A stretch of 64,000 bases of DNA, taken from positions 34,202,652 through 34,266,651 of the forward strand of contig NC_083597.1 of NCBI RefSeq assembly GCF_020882245.1, given 5' to 3'. The notes under the pieces are model-generated. The model had not been told where the DNA came from. It worked only from the letters and a program-made list of their open reading frames with translations, and made no database searches. Position 1 is the first letter of the stretch. Every line of letters begins with the position of its first letter. Shown in pieces: positions 1-11,480 of this stretch. The position numbers and the translations under genes were made by a program. Source of the DNA: Rhopalosiphum padi. Taxonomy: Eukaryota > Arthropoda > Insecta > Hemiptera > Aphididae.

Positions 1-189
1 GCCGAAGCCAATTAAAACTGCGTTTCATTATGAACGCTAAAACAATATATTATTTTACAACGCAAGTACAACAACGACGGTGACAATAAAGTAACCCGCG
101 GTGGTGATTATCAACCGATACACAATAGGATCGCATCGGCTAGTGAACTTGGGTCACACTAATGGTTAAGAGGATTCTTTTTTCTTACA

Positions 190-213
190 TTTTTTTTTTT
201 TTTTTTTTTTTTT
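190..213. repeat. 24-bp poly(T) run
   Basis: An uninterrupted run of 24 T residues, the longest homopolymer in the window. It may be a retroposed poly(A) tail on the minus strand or simple slippage. I see no recognisable retroelement body beside it. Confidence 0.9.
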
Positions 214-2479
214 ATCATAATGCATTTGTAGTCGACCCATATTTCGACCTACGCGACACAAACGTGTTCATGCAAAATTCTTTTTGTGTGCAAGACTGCG
301 AGTTATAATTTATATTATTACATAAACACTATATGAAAGTCTCCACGTTTAGGCGTGAGAAACAAATAAAAACGAAAACGTGAACGGAATCCAGCTAAAC
401 AAACGTTTACATTTTAAGATCAAAATATTACATTATTGTTATTATTTCTATCATTATGTAAGAAATTCAAATTTTACAAGTATAAAAATATATAATATCT
501 TTTTTTTTCGTATAAATGTATAATATACACATTAAACGATTACACGACGAGGAATATAATACCAAAGCCCGCATAGCGATTATCCAAGACGTTATATTAT
601 GTTTATATTCAAATCGATACACACACTCGACGGTATGCGCGTATAAAACGGTAGTTTTGTTTATAAGTTTTTAAATACCTATTCAAACAGAAAATTATTA
701 CCCGTCCAGCGAGTGTCAAACACACGCCTACGATCGCAACGAGGCGTTATTATAAACGATGCGTTCGACGAATAGAACATTATTATGGGGAAAAAAAAAA
801 CCCGAAAACAAATATTTGTATTTCACGCATATCGAAACATGTAACGCGTTCCTATAATTTAAATTCGGAACCTAGGTCGGCTGGGGGGCCCGCGATGCAG
901 ACTATAATACAAGTATATATACACGACCAACAGCTGTCATCCTACATGGATTACACCTCGCGCTATTGCGCCACCACGACTAGTCCGACTGGTATATCGT
1001 TTGAAATTCGATTACTCCGGATAATTTAATCCAATAAAATACAATTAATGTCAGACTCGAATGTGACGTTACACGAACGGAATATTTAGGAAGTGCGGGA
1101 CGAGATGATAATGATATGTCCGTAATAACTTATATGGTAATTCGTCCTTATTTACATACAACGAATATAATAATAATAATATCCTGCCGCAATATTTATA
1201 ATATGCATAGGCAGTGTAAGACCACGACGCGGTAACTCTCCCAACCCACGACCCGCCGAACTGTGTCTATTTTATCGATACGTTATACATATACAAATAT
1301 TATATATTATAATATTACAACATATTACGCGCGCGTTAAAGTAGGCCATACGTAATAAAGCGCCATTGACACGCTGCCGCTGCACCGTCGTCGTACACGG
1401 GCCGCGGTGATCAGATGATAATGATGTGTATTATCGGTAACGGTTAAAATATCACCAGAGATCGAACGACGCGCGCGACTTAATGCGCTGCAGTAATACC
1501 TGCAGGTGATGGGTGCCTTGTACGGAAGACGATCCTCGACGGTTGGCTAACAAGGACTTTTAAAGTATATTCCTAATGATGTTATAGGTAGGTATATATA
1601 TTATAGTATACCTACGTACAATAATAGATATTATTACCTATGCGTATATTGAATTGGAATGACTTCAAAATGTATATTTTAATTTAAGCCGAGTAGTTAT
1701 TGAATTCTATTTGATATTGTGATTAACAGAAAGACTTTATTATACGCTTTATTGCACGTACAGGTGTATAAGAGCAAACGTAAACGTTAAAAGTAATATA
1801 TTGTGATCGTCAAGACATAATATGTGGTGCCAAACAAATATTATGAGTGTTTAATAAAAATTATGCGTGTTGGTTATACATAGAAGATCAGAGACTATTT
1901 TTTAAATTGACGATTTATATTTCACAAACGTTAATGCTTTTGAACGCATTCAAAACCATACGTTTAATATCCCGCTGCGAGTGTTGTGACCATTTTTTTT
2001 TTTGTTTCACTATGTAAACCTAATGTAATATAAGCATATATATATATATTCAAAGCACTTGTTTATTTTAAATATTTCATTATGTTCATCGTTGTGAAAC
2101 TTAATTTCCTTAAACGTAATAGTACGAACACTCGTATGGTTATTTACCTTTGTATGATATATAGTTATCCTGTATACATATTATAAAGGCGTCCTCGGCC
2201 TCCGCGATGAGTGATTAAAACAATATTGCATAACGTTTTACAAACAAAATAAAAAGGATGTCACGCACGTAAGCACGTTTTTACGATTCTGTAAGTTCTT
2301 TTGAATATTGTACATACCTGCAAAACAAAACAAACAAAAAATTATATAAAAAAAAATGAATATAAATTTCAGAGACATTGTCGTTATATATATTGTAGAA
2401 CAAGCATTATAGTGTCATCGGCGCGTCCCTAAACTAGAAGGTGAAACCGCTGACCTATTATACTAATATTACACATGTA

Positions 2480-2503
2480 ATATATATATATATATATATA
2501 TAT
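2480..2503. repeat. (AT)12 microsatellite
   Basis: A perfect 24-bp AT dinucleotide repeat in AT-rich DNA. Confidence 0.95.
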
Positions 2504-2724
2504 CTAAACATGAATGCGCTCGGTTACGTGAGCATACACACTCACAGTATTATAAAATCGGCGGCGGAATAACATGAAAAGGCGGTGGAAATGCGGTTAG
2601 GTACAAACGATCAAAAGACCTCCCAAATGAGAGCATTATATGTGCGTTATTGTGCTAAAAAAAAACCTTGTACACATCATATTGTCCCTAATTTGAATCA
2701 CCCCAATAAAATATTTATGATCGT

Positions 2725-2759
2725 CCACGTCGGCGTGGGTTAGGATACCGCTACAGCGG
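2725..2759. other. Two adjacent short hairpins
   Basis: CCACG-tcgg-CGTGG (2725-2738) is followed nine bases later by CCGCT-ac-AGCGG (2748-2759). Both stems are perfect 5-bp GC-rich stems inside otherwise AT-rich DNA. No poly-T follows that would suggest a Pol III terminator. Function unknown. Confidence 0.5.
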
Positions 2760-4480
2760 GTAAAGAGTATACCGCCGTAGTCCGCAGGTATATACATATA
2801 TAATATATATACTTATTATACTTCTTATTATATTATAACATATAACATGTATACAGTGCCGCTATATATTATATAGGTACCTAGTTGTTACGAGTACGAA
2901 GAGTTCGTGACCCAAAACATTTTACTATTATTCCGGACGACGGACACAATATATTTTATTGGTTTATGGTGCGTATAAATAATTCTACTCGAAAACGTAT
3001 CTCGGGTATATATTATTTACTCAAACAACGCGCTTGATTAAACACCGCAGTATTATAATAATATCCGACTGGGGATATGTCATAATTTTATCGTATTACA
3101 TATCATCGTGTACCGTTTGATCGGTGATGACATCTCGTGATTTTAATTAAAAAAATGTAATTTATTTTCATTAATTCGCAGTTACACGTATCCACATATT
3201 ATATTTCATTAATTAGAACGTATAAAAAAAAAATATGGAAATCGTATATTATTATGTTTTGGCTAACTATGAAATATTTGCATATTCGCGGCCAATTATA
3301 CATTGAAACACCGTTTTTATCGCGTGTTTTCATCGTCAAATTATACTTCATAATCTATATTAATATATTATATTATTATTATAATATCAACGAAAGATGA
3401 ACACGTAATTATTATATTATCATATTCGAATACAAACAAACGCCGCAGAAAAATATACATTACGTTATTATTAATTTATCCATACTTCCTCCGTATTATA
3501 TGTATTAATACAAAATGTAGTTTTAATTGTTGCACCAGACACGATAAAATAATAATACACAAGCGTAAATTGAATTGTATTCGCGGTGTTGCGTTTTGAT
3601 TCTCAAGAGAAACAATACAATAACCCGAAATCCACGGCGGCTGCATATAGTATAGAATAAGAAAAAAGTAATAAAATATAACAAACATAGTTTGTAGCCG
3701 GATATCTATATCATATGTTAATAGGCATTAGACATGTTGATTTGATACGAAGGCAGCTCTCGACCATTTGTCTAACCCACCGAATATATTAATTAAAGAA
3801 CATAAATTGTTTGAAAGATTATTATTTATACCACGCCGGCCATTTTACACGACGCTTACTCGTTGTATTCTAACACCGAAATCCCTCCTAAAATATTCAA
3901 ACAAGCTATTTAACATGTAAATCAATACGCATGATACGTGTAGGTACCTCGCTCGAGACATCACATACAATTATAAAATTCATCATCATATTACAGTATT
4001 ACACTACGCAATTATACACGCTGCGTGTATACTTATCGGTAATAAGTTTAATAAAATTAAATACCAATTTAAAAATATTATGTGTGAAATATGCACTTGA
4101 AATGTGAATATAATAATAAATGTATATGCACTGACGCACGAAAAAGAGTTAAATAATATGCAAGATATCAGAAAAAAATACTAGGTATACCTAGACTCCT
4201 GTAATTATGAAACAAATTTACAAACCACTAAACTATGTTTTTAATGAATATTAAATAACATACAAACTTCTACAATAAAGTCCTTGCTTATTACTTATAT
4301 ATACTATACCTAGTAATTAATGTAGATATATGATCGTATATTATATCTAATGTACAAAAATTCAGATTGCCGTTATTATGTTTATTATTATTATTATTAT
4401 TATTTAATAATAATTGTAATTAAAATCCGATAAAATAAATCGCATGCCAATTTATTTCCATCTCTAATTGTAATTACGAC

Positions 4481-5000
4481 ACATATATATATATAAACGT
4501 ATATATGTGTGTTGACTGTGGAGCCAGAGGCGAAACCGGCATGCGGCCGGACGACAGGACCGGAATGCGATACGGGAGCATAAATTGTTTTCCGATCGGA
4601 AGCACTGCACACTATTAAACATTAAGCCACGTGATGGTGGAGGTTAAAAGTTTGGGACTGGGGTGAGACGGAAAAATAAAATCAGGTAATTCGGATACGA
4701 GGTCACGAACGTAATCAGCAAGAGAGACCCGAGTCCCGCGGGACGGTGTATGTGCAACGGGCACTGCACAATTTTACGGGATTTGATCGAGAAAGAAAAC
4801 GGACAAATCCAATTGGCCATTACTACGCTACACTATATAATATATACGGAGAGGTACCCTACCGGCTACCAAATGCCTTGTTCGGCAGCCTTAGCAGCAG
4901 TGATCAGATAATTACTGATTGTTTTCCAAAAATACACAGAAAAACGTTTTATATTTTACCTTATTCGTTGACACCCCCGTAACGAAATGTCGGATTCTTT
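4481..5000. other. CpG-rich patch with overlapping open frames
   Basis: A roughly 500-bp stretch with far more C+G and CpG than its flanks and no microsatellite. Two plus-strand frames stay open together for more than 70 codons between 4690 and 4980. This could be a coding remnant or simply the lower stop frequency of GC-richer DNA. It is one of the patches that interrupt the AT-rich background. Confidence 0.5.
4750..4911 (+). CDS. Hypothetical 53-codon ORF (doubtful)
   Basis: An ATG at 4750 opens 53 codons to TAA. The same frame is open upstream back to a TAA at about 4687. The peptide is of mixed composition, starts MCNGHCTILRDLIEKENG and ends SAALAAVIR. I recognise no domain. The start context is poor (T at -3), and a second frame over the same bases is also open. 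The length is within chance expectation for this composition, so it is recorded only as a possible small ORF or exon. Confidence 0.1.
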   Translation: MCNGHCTILRDLIEKENGQIQLAITTLHYIIYTERYPTGYQMPCSAALAAVIR

Positions 5001-7032
5001 AAAGGGGAAAAAAATTGTCTGAATCGATTATTTACACGAGTGCACTCGACAACTTACGTGTACTACATTGTACACATTATTGTGTATAACTATTTGATAA
5101 TGGATTATTACCAAACAATTGCTATACCAGATATATACGTACATTGAATAAAAAAATTAATATTTTCGTAAACACTTATGAATAAATTAGCAAACAAATC
5201 AAACACATTTCATAAAAATGATTTGATCGATTCCTAGTAAAGTATAATGTACATTTATTTTAGTATTTTATAATGTTTTCTTTCTTTTCATTTAGTTTCT
5301 GAGCTGAGCGATAAATTAATATTGGTTTTACTTTTACAACGATGTGTTATTTTTTTTTATCTGAAGACATTTTTTACATTAGAAAATTGTTTAAGTTTTC
5401 TAATTTAAAAAAGGTTACAGATTTAGTCTGTACTTTAGATAAAAGTAAAAATTCCCAGTTTTTTTTCAAAATAATTGAAAAAACAGAATTTTTAACTACA
5501 TTTTAACGAAATTATTAAATTATTTTCTTATAGTTCAAAAACGAATAACTTCAGAGACTAGAATTTCTTATCAAATATTTATATTAACATATTCTAAACT
5601 GAGTATACCTACATTTTAATATATTTTGGCTCTTTTGTGGTATTTATAGAAATTTGAAGTTGTTTTTTTATTGTATACAAAATGAGTTGAACGTTTAATA
5701 TTAGACAAAGTTTCTTATAAGTTATATTTACAATAATAATTAATAATACATAACGTATAGGTAGTGTTTAAAGTTGGTCTAAATTTGTTAAAATCACGAA
5801 AATATGTAAATTATTTTGTAATTAAAAAAAAATAATTAAATTTTGATTTTAATATCCAATACTTGATTATTCAATATATGAAAAATAAAGATTAGCATAA
5901 TAACGCTACATACATTTTTGATAAGTGATTAAAGTAAAATTTTGACGACATTGAATATTCATAGGTAAAATAAATAATTATAATAAGCATGTAGCTTTCT
6001 TTCGTTAATTGGTACCAATAACTATATCGTATATAAAAAGTACGCATTCTGTATACTACAATATACATAATTAAAAACTAGTTGGATCATTAAAAATATG
6101 ATGGCGTATAAATGATACTTATCAATTATAAATCATTTTTATATCATACCTAAAGAGGTTATTAGTTTCTCCTTGATACAGTTAGTAATTTGTACGAATG
6201 TGAGATCTGGACATTATTATTATTAATGTTTACATTCAATCTGGTCACGATTTTGTTACAATGTCAAATTACATAAACAACATGGTATTTATTTAATTCA
6301 CTTCCAATAGCGAGCTTACAAACCAGTACATAGATATGATGATGACTACGAAAATTAATTATGTTCAAATACAAGAACACAAATATAAATATGCATGTTG
6401 ATATGGATTACGATTTCGCTGGCTATTTGCACACACAAAATCAACAAAATAAACGATGACATTGAGTTTTTTAAATAATGATTATGGTTTTTGAAATTTA
6501 TTTCGTTCAATCAGTTCGTTTTAAAGGTACTATTAGAGACAGAAATCAGGGTTTGAAAAGATAGGAGGCCTAAAGTTCTTCCCCTTAAAAATATTTTAAT
6601 TATATATAATATTTCAAAAATTGAATAAAAAATAATATATTATCACCGCGCAATAAAATATAAATTTAAATCTCATTACACCTTAGACACTTATCAAAAT
6701 TTTGAACGACTGTTATTGGAAATTGGCAAACAACCAAATGTAAATAATAATAATAATAAATAAATAAAAAATATATTTAATCATAGGTACAGCAATAACG
6801 TTGATACATAATGTATGTACCTGGTTTGTTATAAATTTACTTATTTCTTTTACATAATATTATTTTAACAATTTTAATAAGGACAATGTTAATGTTAAGA
6901 AAAATATAGTCAATAAACCTATATAATAATATAATAAGATCATATTGTTTTTAATTATTATTTATTTTATTTTTAAATAATAAAATTATTAAAAATATCA
7001 AGAATTGTCGAAAACCACTAATTTGATTTTAG
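5001..7032. other. AT-rich tract, no gene seen
   Basis: Long A/T runs and TTA/TAA triplet stretches with frequent stops in all frames. A perfect 9-bp stem with a 9-nt loop (ATTAGAAAA / TTTTCTAAT) lies at 5378-5404. The block at 5400-5720, with adenine-rich, thymine-rich and 'aaaacgaataactt'-like text, resembles worn repeat DNA, but I cannot name a family. Confidence 0.5.
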
Positions 7033-7134
7033 CCGGGGGAGGAATGTGAAAAAATTATCTTCAAAAAGCGTCCGACCAAAGGTTATTGTTGTGAATTTAA
7101 TTATAGTTACTATTGGTATCACTACGGTTCATAA
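7033..7134 (+). CDS. Possible exon or exon remnant of a DEG/ENaC (pickpocket-like) sodium channel
   Basis: Directly after a plausible splice acceptor (thymine-rich tract, ttttag ending at 7032) a single frame is open for 33 codons to TAA. It begins PGEECEKIIFKKRPTKG and continues YCCEFNYSYYW. Six residues match the extracellular signature of insect pickpocket channels, C-x11-G-x-C-C-x-F-N, with exactly that spacing. In the family this motif lies in the cysteine-rich ectodomain between the two membrane helices of amiloride-sensitive Na+ channels. A weak donor (TTG|GTATCA, 7116) could end the exon before the stop. I found no other part of the channel, such as TM1, TM2 or the GxS filter, in the window. 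It may therefore be an isolated fragment, a pseudogene piece, or chance. The match is from memory of the motif, not a search. Confidence 0.3.
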   Translation, partial: PGEECEKIIFKKRPTKGYCCEFNYSYYWYHYGS

Positions 7135-8560
7135 GTAACCAACAAATACCAGTAGTTAGATACCAAAAGAATCACTCAAAGTGACACTGATCGCATGTTA
7201 TTTGTAATAATTGTTATCATACAAAGTCTGTGATGTATATAATACATATACGTATATATTATATAATATAATATACAAATACGTCCCTCATGTTATCTCA
7301 ATTGGACGCTGCGCAGCGGACGGATCATGATTCATGAAGCCTAACACAATGTAATACGTACTGGCTGTGGGATAAAGAACCATTGGTCATTGCCCATTAC
7401 CATACACAAAGTAATATAATAGTATGCAAACTCACAATCGATTACCCATTAAACGTCGCGAGTGAGTAATAAATAAACACCACCGGGAATGCCCGACGTG
7501 ATATTGGCGCGAAAATTGCGCTCGTTTATACTATGCTATTCTGTTGACAGTAAATTATTATTGATGTACTCCAAGGCGTCTATAAGTACTGAAGGTGCGC
7601 AGACATAACACATACAAACGTCTACACGATCAACAATATTCATATTTAACAAGTCATATTAGCGCACGTGTATGTATGTGTCGTGTGTGTGTGTGTAAAA
7701 TAATAATACTCTAATAAAGAAAAAAAAAGTAGTAAGGAAAACTTTATAAAATTTGTGTTATTGAAAGCTTAATAAAAAAGACATAGTTACATCAAAAGAC
7801 ATTACAAACTATGGGTTTAAACTTAAATCTGAATGTATTATACGTTCAATAGAAAAACTGTATAAAGTACAAATCAATTTTATCTGTAATGTTTATCTAC
7901 GATGAAAATATAAGAAAAACATACTATTTTAACTTAAAAAATACGAAAGTAGAAATGTCAAACGTGAAAGTAGAAAAAAATAATTAATAACGCTAAGTCT
8001 CATTGGCGTAGAATATTTTAATTAATGGCTAGAAAAAATAATTCTTCTGAGCTGCAACTTATTTATTTTAAGAATCGTAACGGACATAGTCGGGCAACAT
8101 TTATTTTTCCCATACGCATACAGATTTGGAAATAGTTTGGAAATAGAAGCTGTATTTTTTTCATATATGTCACAATTCTCTATAATCACACACATAATCA
8201 TTTATTTATAACTAATGAATGTTTCGACGATTTATATAAGTAAAAAAATCATAAAAATTTATAACACATTTTTTTATAAAATAATGACCATTGGCGAACT
8301 AGTTAGTAAGTTGCACATTAAACCTAACCCGACTAGTAGGTATATAGTAGTTGGACAACTATAGATATTATATTATAGGTAAGCTGATATTATATTGGAC
8401 AAATAAACTTTCAAATCATTTATTTATTTGATATTTCCAATTTATGGTTTTATTTATACGAATGGAAATAAATTTATATATAATAATAACATTTTTATAG
8501 ATTAATAACGTCATAAATAATAATATAAATCCAAACAAATATAATTTTATAACTCAGTCA
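7135..8560. other. Mixed tract with a CpG-rich patch at 7.28-7.56 kb
   Basis: No gene is called. The patch at about 7280-7560 is low in repeats and includes an E2F-like site (7504-7515, TTTTCGCGCCAA on the minus strand). A (GT)7 microsatellite lies at 7683-7696. The rest is AT-rich with a short tandem of TTTGGAAATAG near 8128-8149. Confidence 0.5.
7683..7696. repeat. (GT)7 microsatellite
   Basis: A perfect 14-bp GT repeat. Confidence 0.9.
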
Positions 8561-9212
8561 AGCCGTGCTTGATAAAATTGGCAAATATCATTTACGATGT
8601 ATCCAATATATATAAATACGCATACGTATACGCGCGAGTTGTCCCATCCAACGACGGTCACGGCGTTATTTTTTGACGAAGTCAATAGAATATGAGATAC
8701 ATAAACTTCTGGCGAAGCGCTTTGGCGCAGGGACGTATATATATATATATATATAAGATTTATGGTGTTTCTCGTCAATAAAGATTTACCGACGTTTCGT
8801 TGAACCCAATTATCTTTGCACGGACTACCGCGCGATCGGTTCTACTTTATCGCGATCTAAACGCCTTTTGTCCGCCGGGAATAATGATATGAAATGTAAA
8901 CTAAAAAGGTTGCAACGATATACATTTGTATAATATGAACAGGGTACAAACACACACGGCCGTGGGGTTTGCTGCAGGTCGCTGTCGCAAAAACAACACA
9001 ACGATCTCGGTGTCCAAAGACGAGTGCAGGAATCCAGGTGGACTCGGGAGGTGGAAAAAAAAATAACGAGCCGGGTGTAAAAAAACTACGGGGGTCAACA
9101 CCGAAAAGACAAATGGGTCCGCGCGATAGGAGAAAAAAAACGCGTTTAGATTTATGATTTAAGACCGTTAATGACATTTTGCTAGTTCTGGGTATTTTTT
9201 TTCCCCCCACAG
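8561..9212. other. CpG-rich patch, no gene called
   Basis: A GC-richer block with few simple repeats apart from (TA)10 at 8736-8755. Open frames on both strands overlap each other; the largest, on the minus strand, runs through polypyrimidine stretches (Phe/Pro-rich) and is not credible as a protein. The block ends in a long pyrimidine tract that makes a strong splice acceptor at 9212. It could be regulatory DNA. Confidence 0.45.
8736..8755. repeat. (TA)10 microsatellite
   Basis: A perfect 20-bp TA repeat. Confidence 0.9.
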
Positions 9213-9306
9213 CTCGGCGATACATAAAAACAACGCGTTATTCGGCCGTCCGGCAGAATTAATGAAAATACGGACACCGCGTTTGGAGATTATAAATGGC
9301 AGATAA
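9213..9306 (+). CDS. Possible 3' terminal exon (unidentified)
   Basis: A very strong acceptor, a run of eight T then six C ending in ACAG, is followed by a frame (one leading base, then 30 codons) ending in TAA at 9304-9306. The peptide begins SAIHKNNALFGRPAELMK and I recognise no domain. Two AATAAA signals follow, at 9321 and 9330, as expected for a last exon. Against it: no upstream exon was found, another frame is open for about 15 codons, and 30 open codons are not rare in this patch. Confidence 0.18.
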
Positions 9307-9320
9307 ACACGTGTCCTCGA

Positions 9321-9335
9321 AATAAAACTAATAAA
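9321..9335 (+). terminator. Two overlapping-range AATAAA poly(A) signals
   Basis: AATAAA occurs at 9321-9326 and again at 9330-9335, 15-25 nt after the stop of the candidate terminal exon. The hexamer is frequent in DNA this AT-rich, so it is meaningful only if the exon is real. Confidence 0.2.
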
Positions 9336-9718
9336 ATATATATAATATATTATATTTATTACGTGTATAATAATAATAATATTGGCATTAGGCGAACGCG
9401 GTAAAAATGCAAAAATGATCAGCACTATATATGAAAGCATTCATAGTGTCGGAGTGTGTGCAAACTGGCATACCTATAACCGCCGATATTGTTATTGGTT
9501 TATAACACGGAAAAGAATTGCAATCGGATGCCCCCGGAGTGTCGGTTTAATTTACGCGTACTGCTCAATTCGTTCATAAATAACCCGACATCCGATGACG
9601 TCTCGAGCAGGAATTCTCGCAGTTTATTATTTTTATTTCTTTTTCTCGATCTTTTGTTCCTCGGTATTATAGATCTCCTCCCTCCCCCATCTCACTCACT
9701 CTAACTCTTTCCCTCTAT

Positions 9719-9733
9719 GTGTGTGTGTGTGTG
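9719..9733. repeat. (GT)n microsatellite
   Basis: A 15-bp GT repeat immediately downstream of a C/T-rich block. Confidence 0.9.
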
Positions 9734-10472
9734 CAAAGAAGGAGTACAACAACTAACAAGAGGAAAAAACAAAGTAGAAATACTTCGAGTAACCCGATAA
9801 CTGGCCGACTACAATACAGTTGTAAATCTCTGTATGATAGATATATACTCCTCCTCGCCGGCCTATAATAATAACACATGACCTCACTCGAAGGTGCTTA
9901 TATATATTTTTTCAATATAATACTTGGACTCGGTGATATATCCATTTTTGATCGGGTAATATTGACCAATGAAAGGCATTATATACATTGTACGGACAGA
10001 CTTTTACAACGGGTAAATAAAATATTATACCAATATCGTTTTAAAATAAAACAAACATTGCATGCACCGTGCCGTATAGTATGCGTGTAAAAAAAGAGTA
10101 TTAAATATTTCAGCGAAAAATATGTTCCGAACTATATTTTAACGACGTATATTATATGCACATTAAATCACAATATATGATATATATATAAAGAATAAAA
10201 AATTACTTAATTCGTTTAGAGTTTTACAATTGATGTGAATGAAATTTAATTTAATTTTTATAAATTTATTGAGAAATTTATTTTGATACGCCCATTGTAC
10301 GACACATATATATACCTAGTACCTACGTATTATAACGTTTAAGCAAAAAAAAGTTTTCGTCATTCAATAACTGTCCGTTAAAATTGTAAATAAACAATTA
10401 GTGAATCGTATATATATAATATATAAGTACATTACGACTTTCTATACCACGTATATATATATATAAATAAAA

Positions 10473-10652
10473 ATGGACCAAGACGACCAAGCTGTGGATA
10501 CACGACGGATGAAATTACGCATCGACAGTCAAATGTTTAATTTATCGGCGGCTTTCGTAATGATTTGGCTTTCCCTTGTACTTTTCATAAGCGGACATTT
10601 AACGAGAACAACGTATTTTAATGAGACGCCGTATGCCACAGCGCGTTTATAA
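10473..10652 (+). CDS. Candidate small ORF: 59-aa single-pass membrane peptide
   Basis: An ATG in a favourable insect context (AAAATGG) opens 59 codons to TAA. The N-terminus is acidic and then basic (MDQDDQAVDTRRMKLR). Residues about 24-41 form one hydrophobic stretch with the core AAFVMIWLSLVLFISG, long enough for a single membrane helix. The tail, residues 42-59, is short and polar. No family is recognised. The codons are mixed and not just AT-driven, and an AATAAA lies about 185 nt downstream (10836). It could be a real smORF, a first exon, or a chance frame in a GC-richer patch: a 59-codon frame is not improbable there. The helix and the start context are the only extra support. Confidence 0.25.
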   Translation: MDQDDQAVDTRRMKLRIDSQMFNLSAAFVMIWLSLVLFISGHLTRTTYFNETPYATARL

Positions 10653-10709
10653 TATATGTCTAATGAACTAAAATATTCGCATCATCATTCACCGGCATAG
10701 TCATTTAAG

Positions 10710-10744
<35 letters not shown>

Positions 10745-11480
10745 AAAACGCTGCAGGTATATAAATGCATAACCACTGCACCTATACACCTATCTATTAT
10801 TCAGCATTTTACAGCACATCTATAAAATCCATTAAAATAAACGGGTATAACAATATGACTACAGCCTAATAACAACGAGAAGCCACCAGAGCTGCTGCTG
10901 CAGCGAAATATTTTTCCGTTTGCATTTCAAAGATAAAAAACACACGCACACACTTGCATACACATAATATAACTACCTATGAACGATCGACCTAAAATGC
11001 ATATATATATATACAATATAGATATAGGGTTTATGAATGAGAGTAATATATTTCGTTCCCGGTGTACGGCGGCGACTTATCCGGAGTTATTTTCATCGGG
11101 ACCGTAAAACGGACTGTGCATGCCGTCTAATTGGCCGGTTTTTATGGCGTTTTCATTATGGCCACCGACACTTGGCTTGTTCATTAGCAATAAAGCTCCA
11201 CGGCAAATATATTTTCCGCAACAAAGGAGAAAAAGGAGAGGGGAAAATCACGAAACCCATAACTGATAATCACGAGCACACGAAAAGCCCCGAACGCGTG
11301 GATATATAATATATATATACATCATATAATATATATATTATATACATACACTTGGGTGGGAGTCGTAAACTTAAGAATTTCAATTGGTAAACCCCCTCCC
11401 CGCACCACTGTGTTAGCAATATAGGGTATAATCTGCATACATGCACGATAACAGACCTCCCGCCGACACATGAGCCCAAC
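10653..11480. other. (AT)n repeat followed by a CpG-rich patch
   Basis: After the small ORF there is a 31-bp AT repeat (10712-10742) and AT-rich DNA, then a GC-richer patch at about 11040-11290. The patch has TTTATGGCG and ATTATGGCC motifs of the type bound by Caudal/Abd-B homeodomain proteins. A 90-codon ATG frame (11037-11309) crosses it; its product would be very rich in Arg and His, and it is not called. The patch looks more like regulatory DNA, by inference. Confidence 0.4.
10712..10742. repeat. (AT)n microsatellite, 31 bp
   Basis: A perfect AT dinucleotide repeat, the longest in the window. Confidence 0.95.

Larger units (their letters stand above)
1..4480. other. AT-rich non-coding tract with two CpG-rich patches
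   Basis: No gene is called. The tract is dominated by TA and TTA runs and holds a 24-T homopolymer (190-213) and an (AT)12 microsatellite (2480-2503). Two less AT-rich patches, about 840-1000 and 1340-1560, contain open frames of 40-70 codons. One is an ATG at 893 that opens a 44-residue frame. Another is a minus-strand 47-nt open piece (1500-1546) between an AG and a GTATTAC. None has more support than chance. Two adjacent small hairpins lie at 2725-2738 and 2748-2759. Confidence 0.6.
9307..10472. other. Mixed tract with polypyrimidine block
   Basis: No gene is called. It contains a TTA-rich stretch, a C/T-rich block at about 9657-9716 and a (GT)n repeat at 9719-9733. It then becomes AT-rich up to the small ORF at 10473. 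Confidence 0.45.

Noticed and set aside
8857..9225. 122-codon minus-strand open frame
   Set aside because: Much of it is translated polypyrimidine sequence (Phe and Pro runs). The same block is better explained as a splice-acceptor tract on the plus strand or non-coding DNA.
11037..11309. 90-codon ATG ORF
   Set aside because: The product is extremely Arg/His/Lys-rich with little structure-like pattern. The DNA looks more like a regulatory patch.
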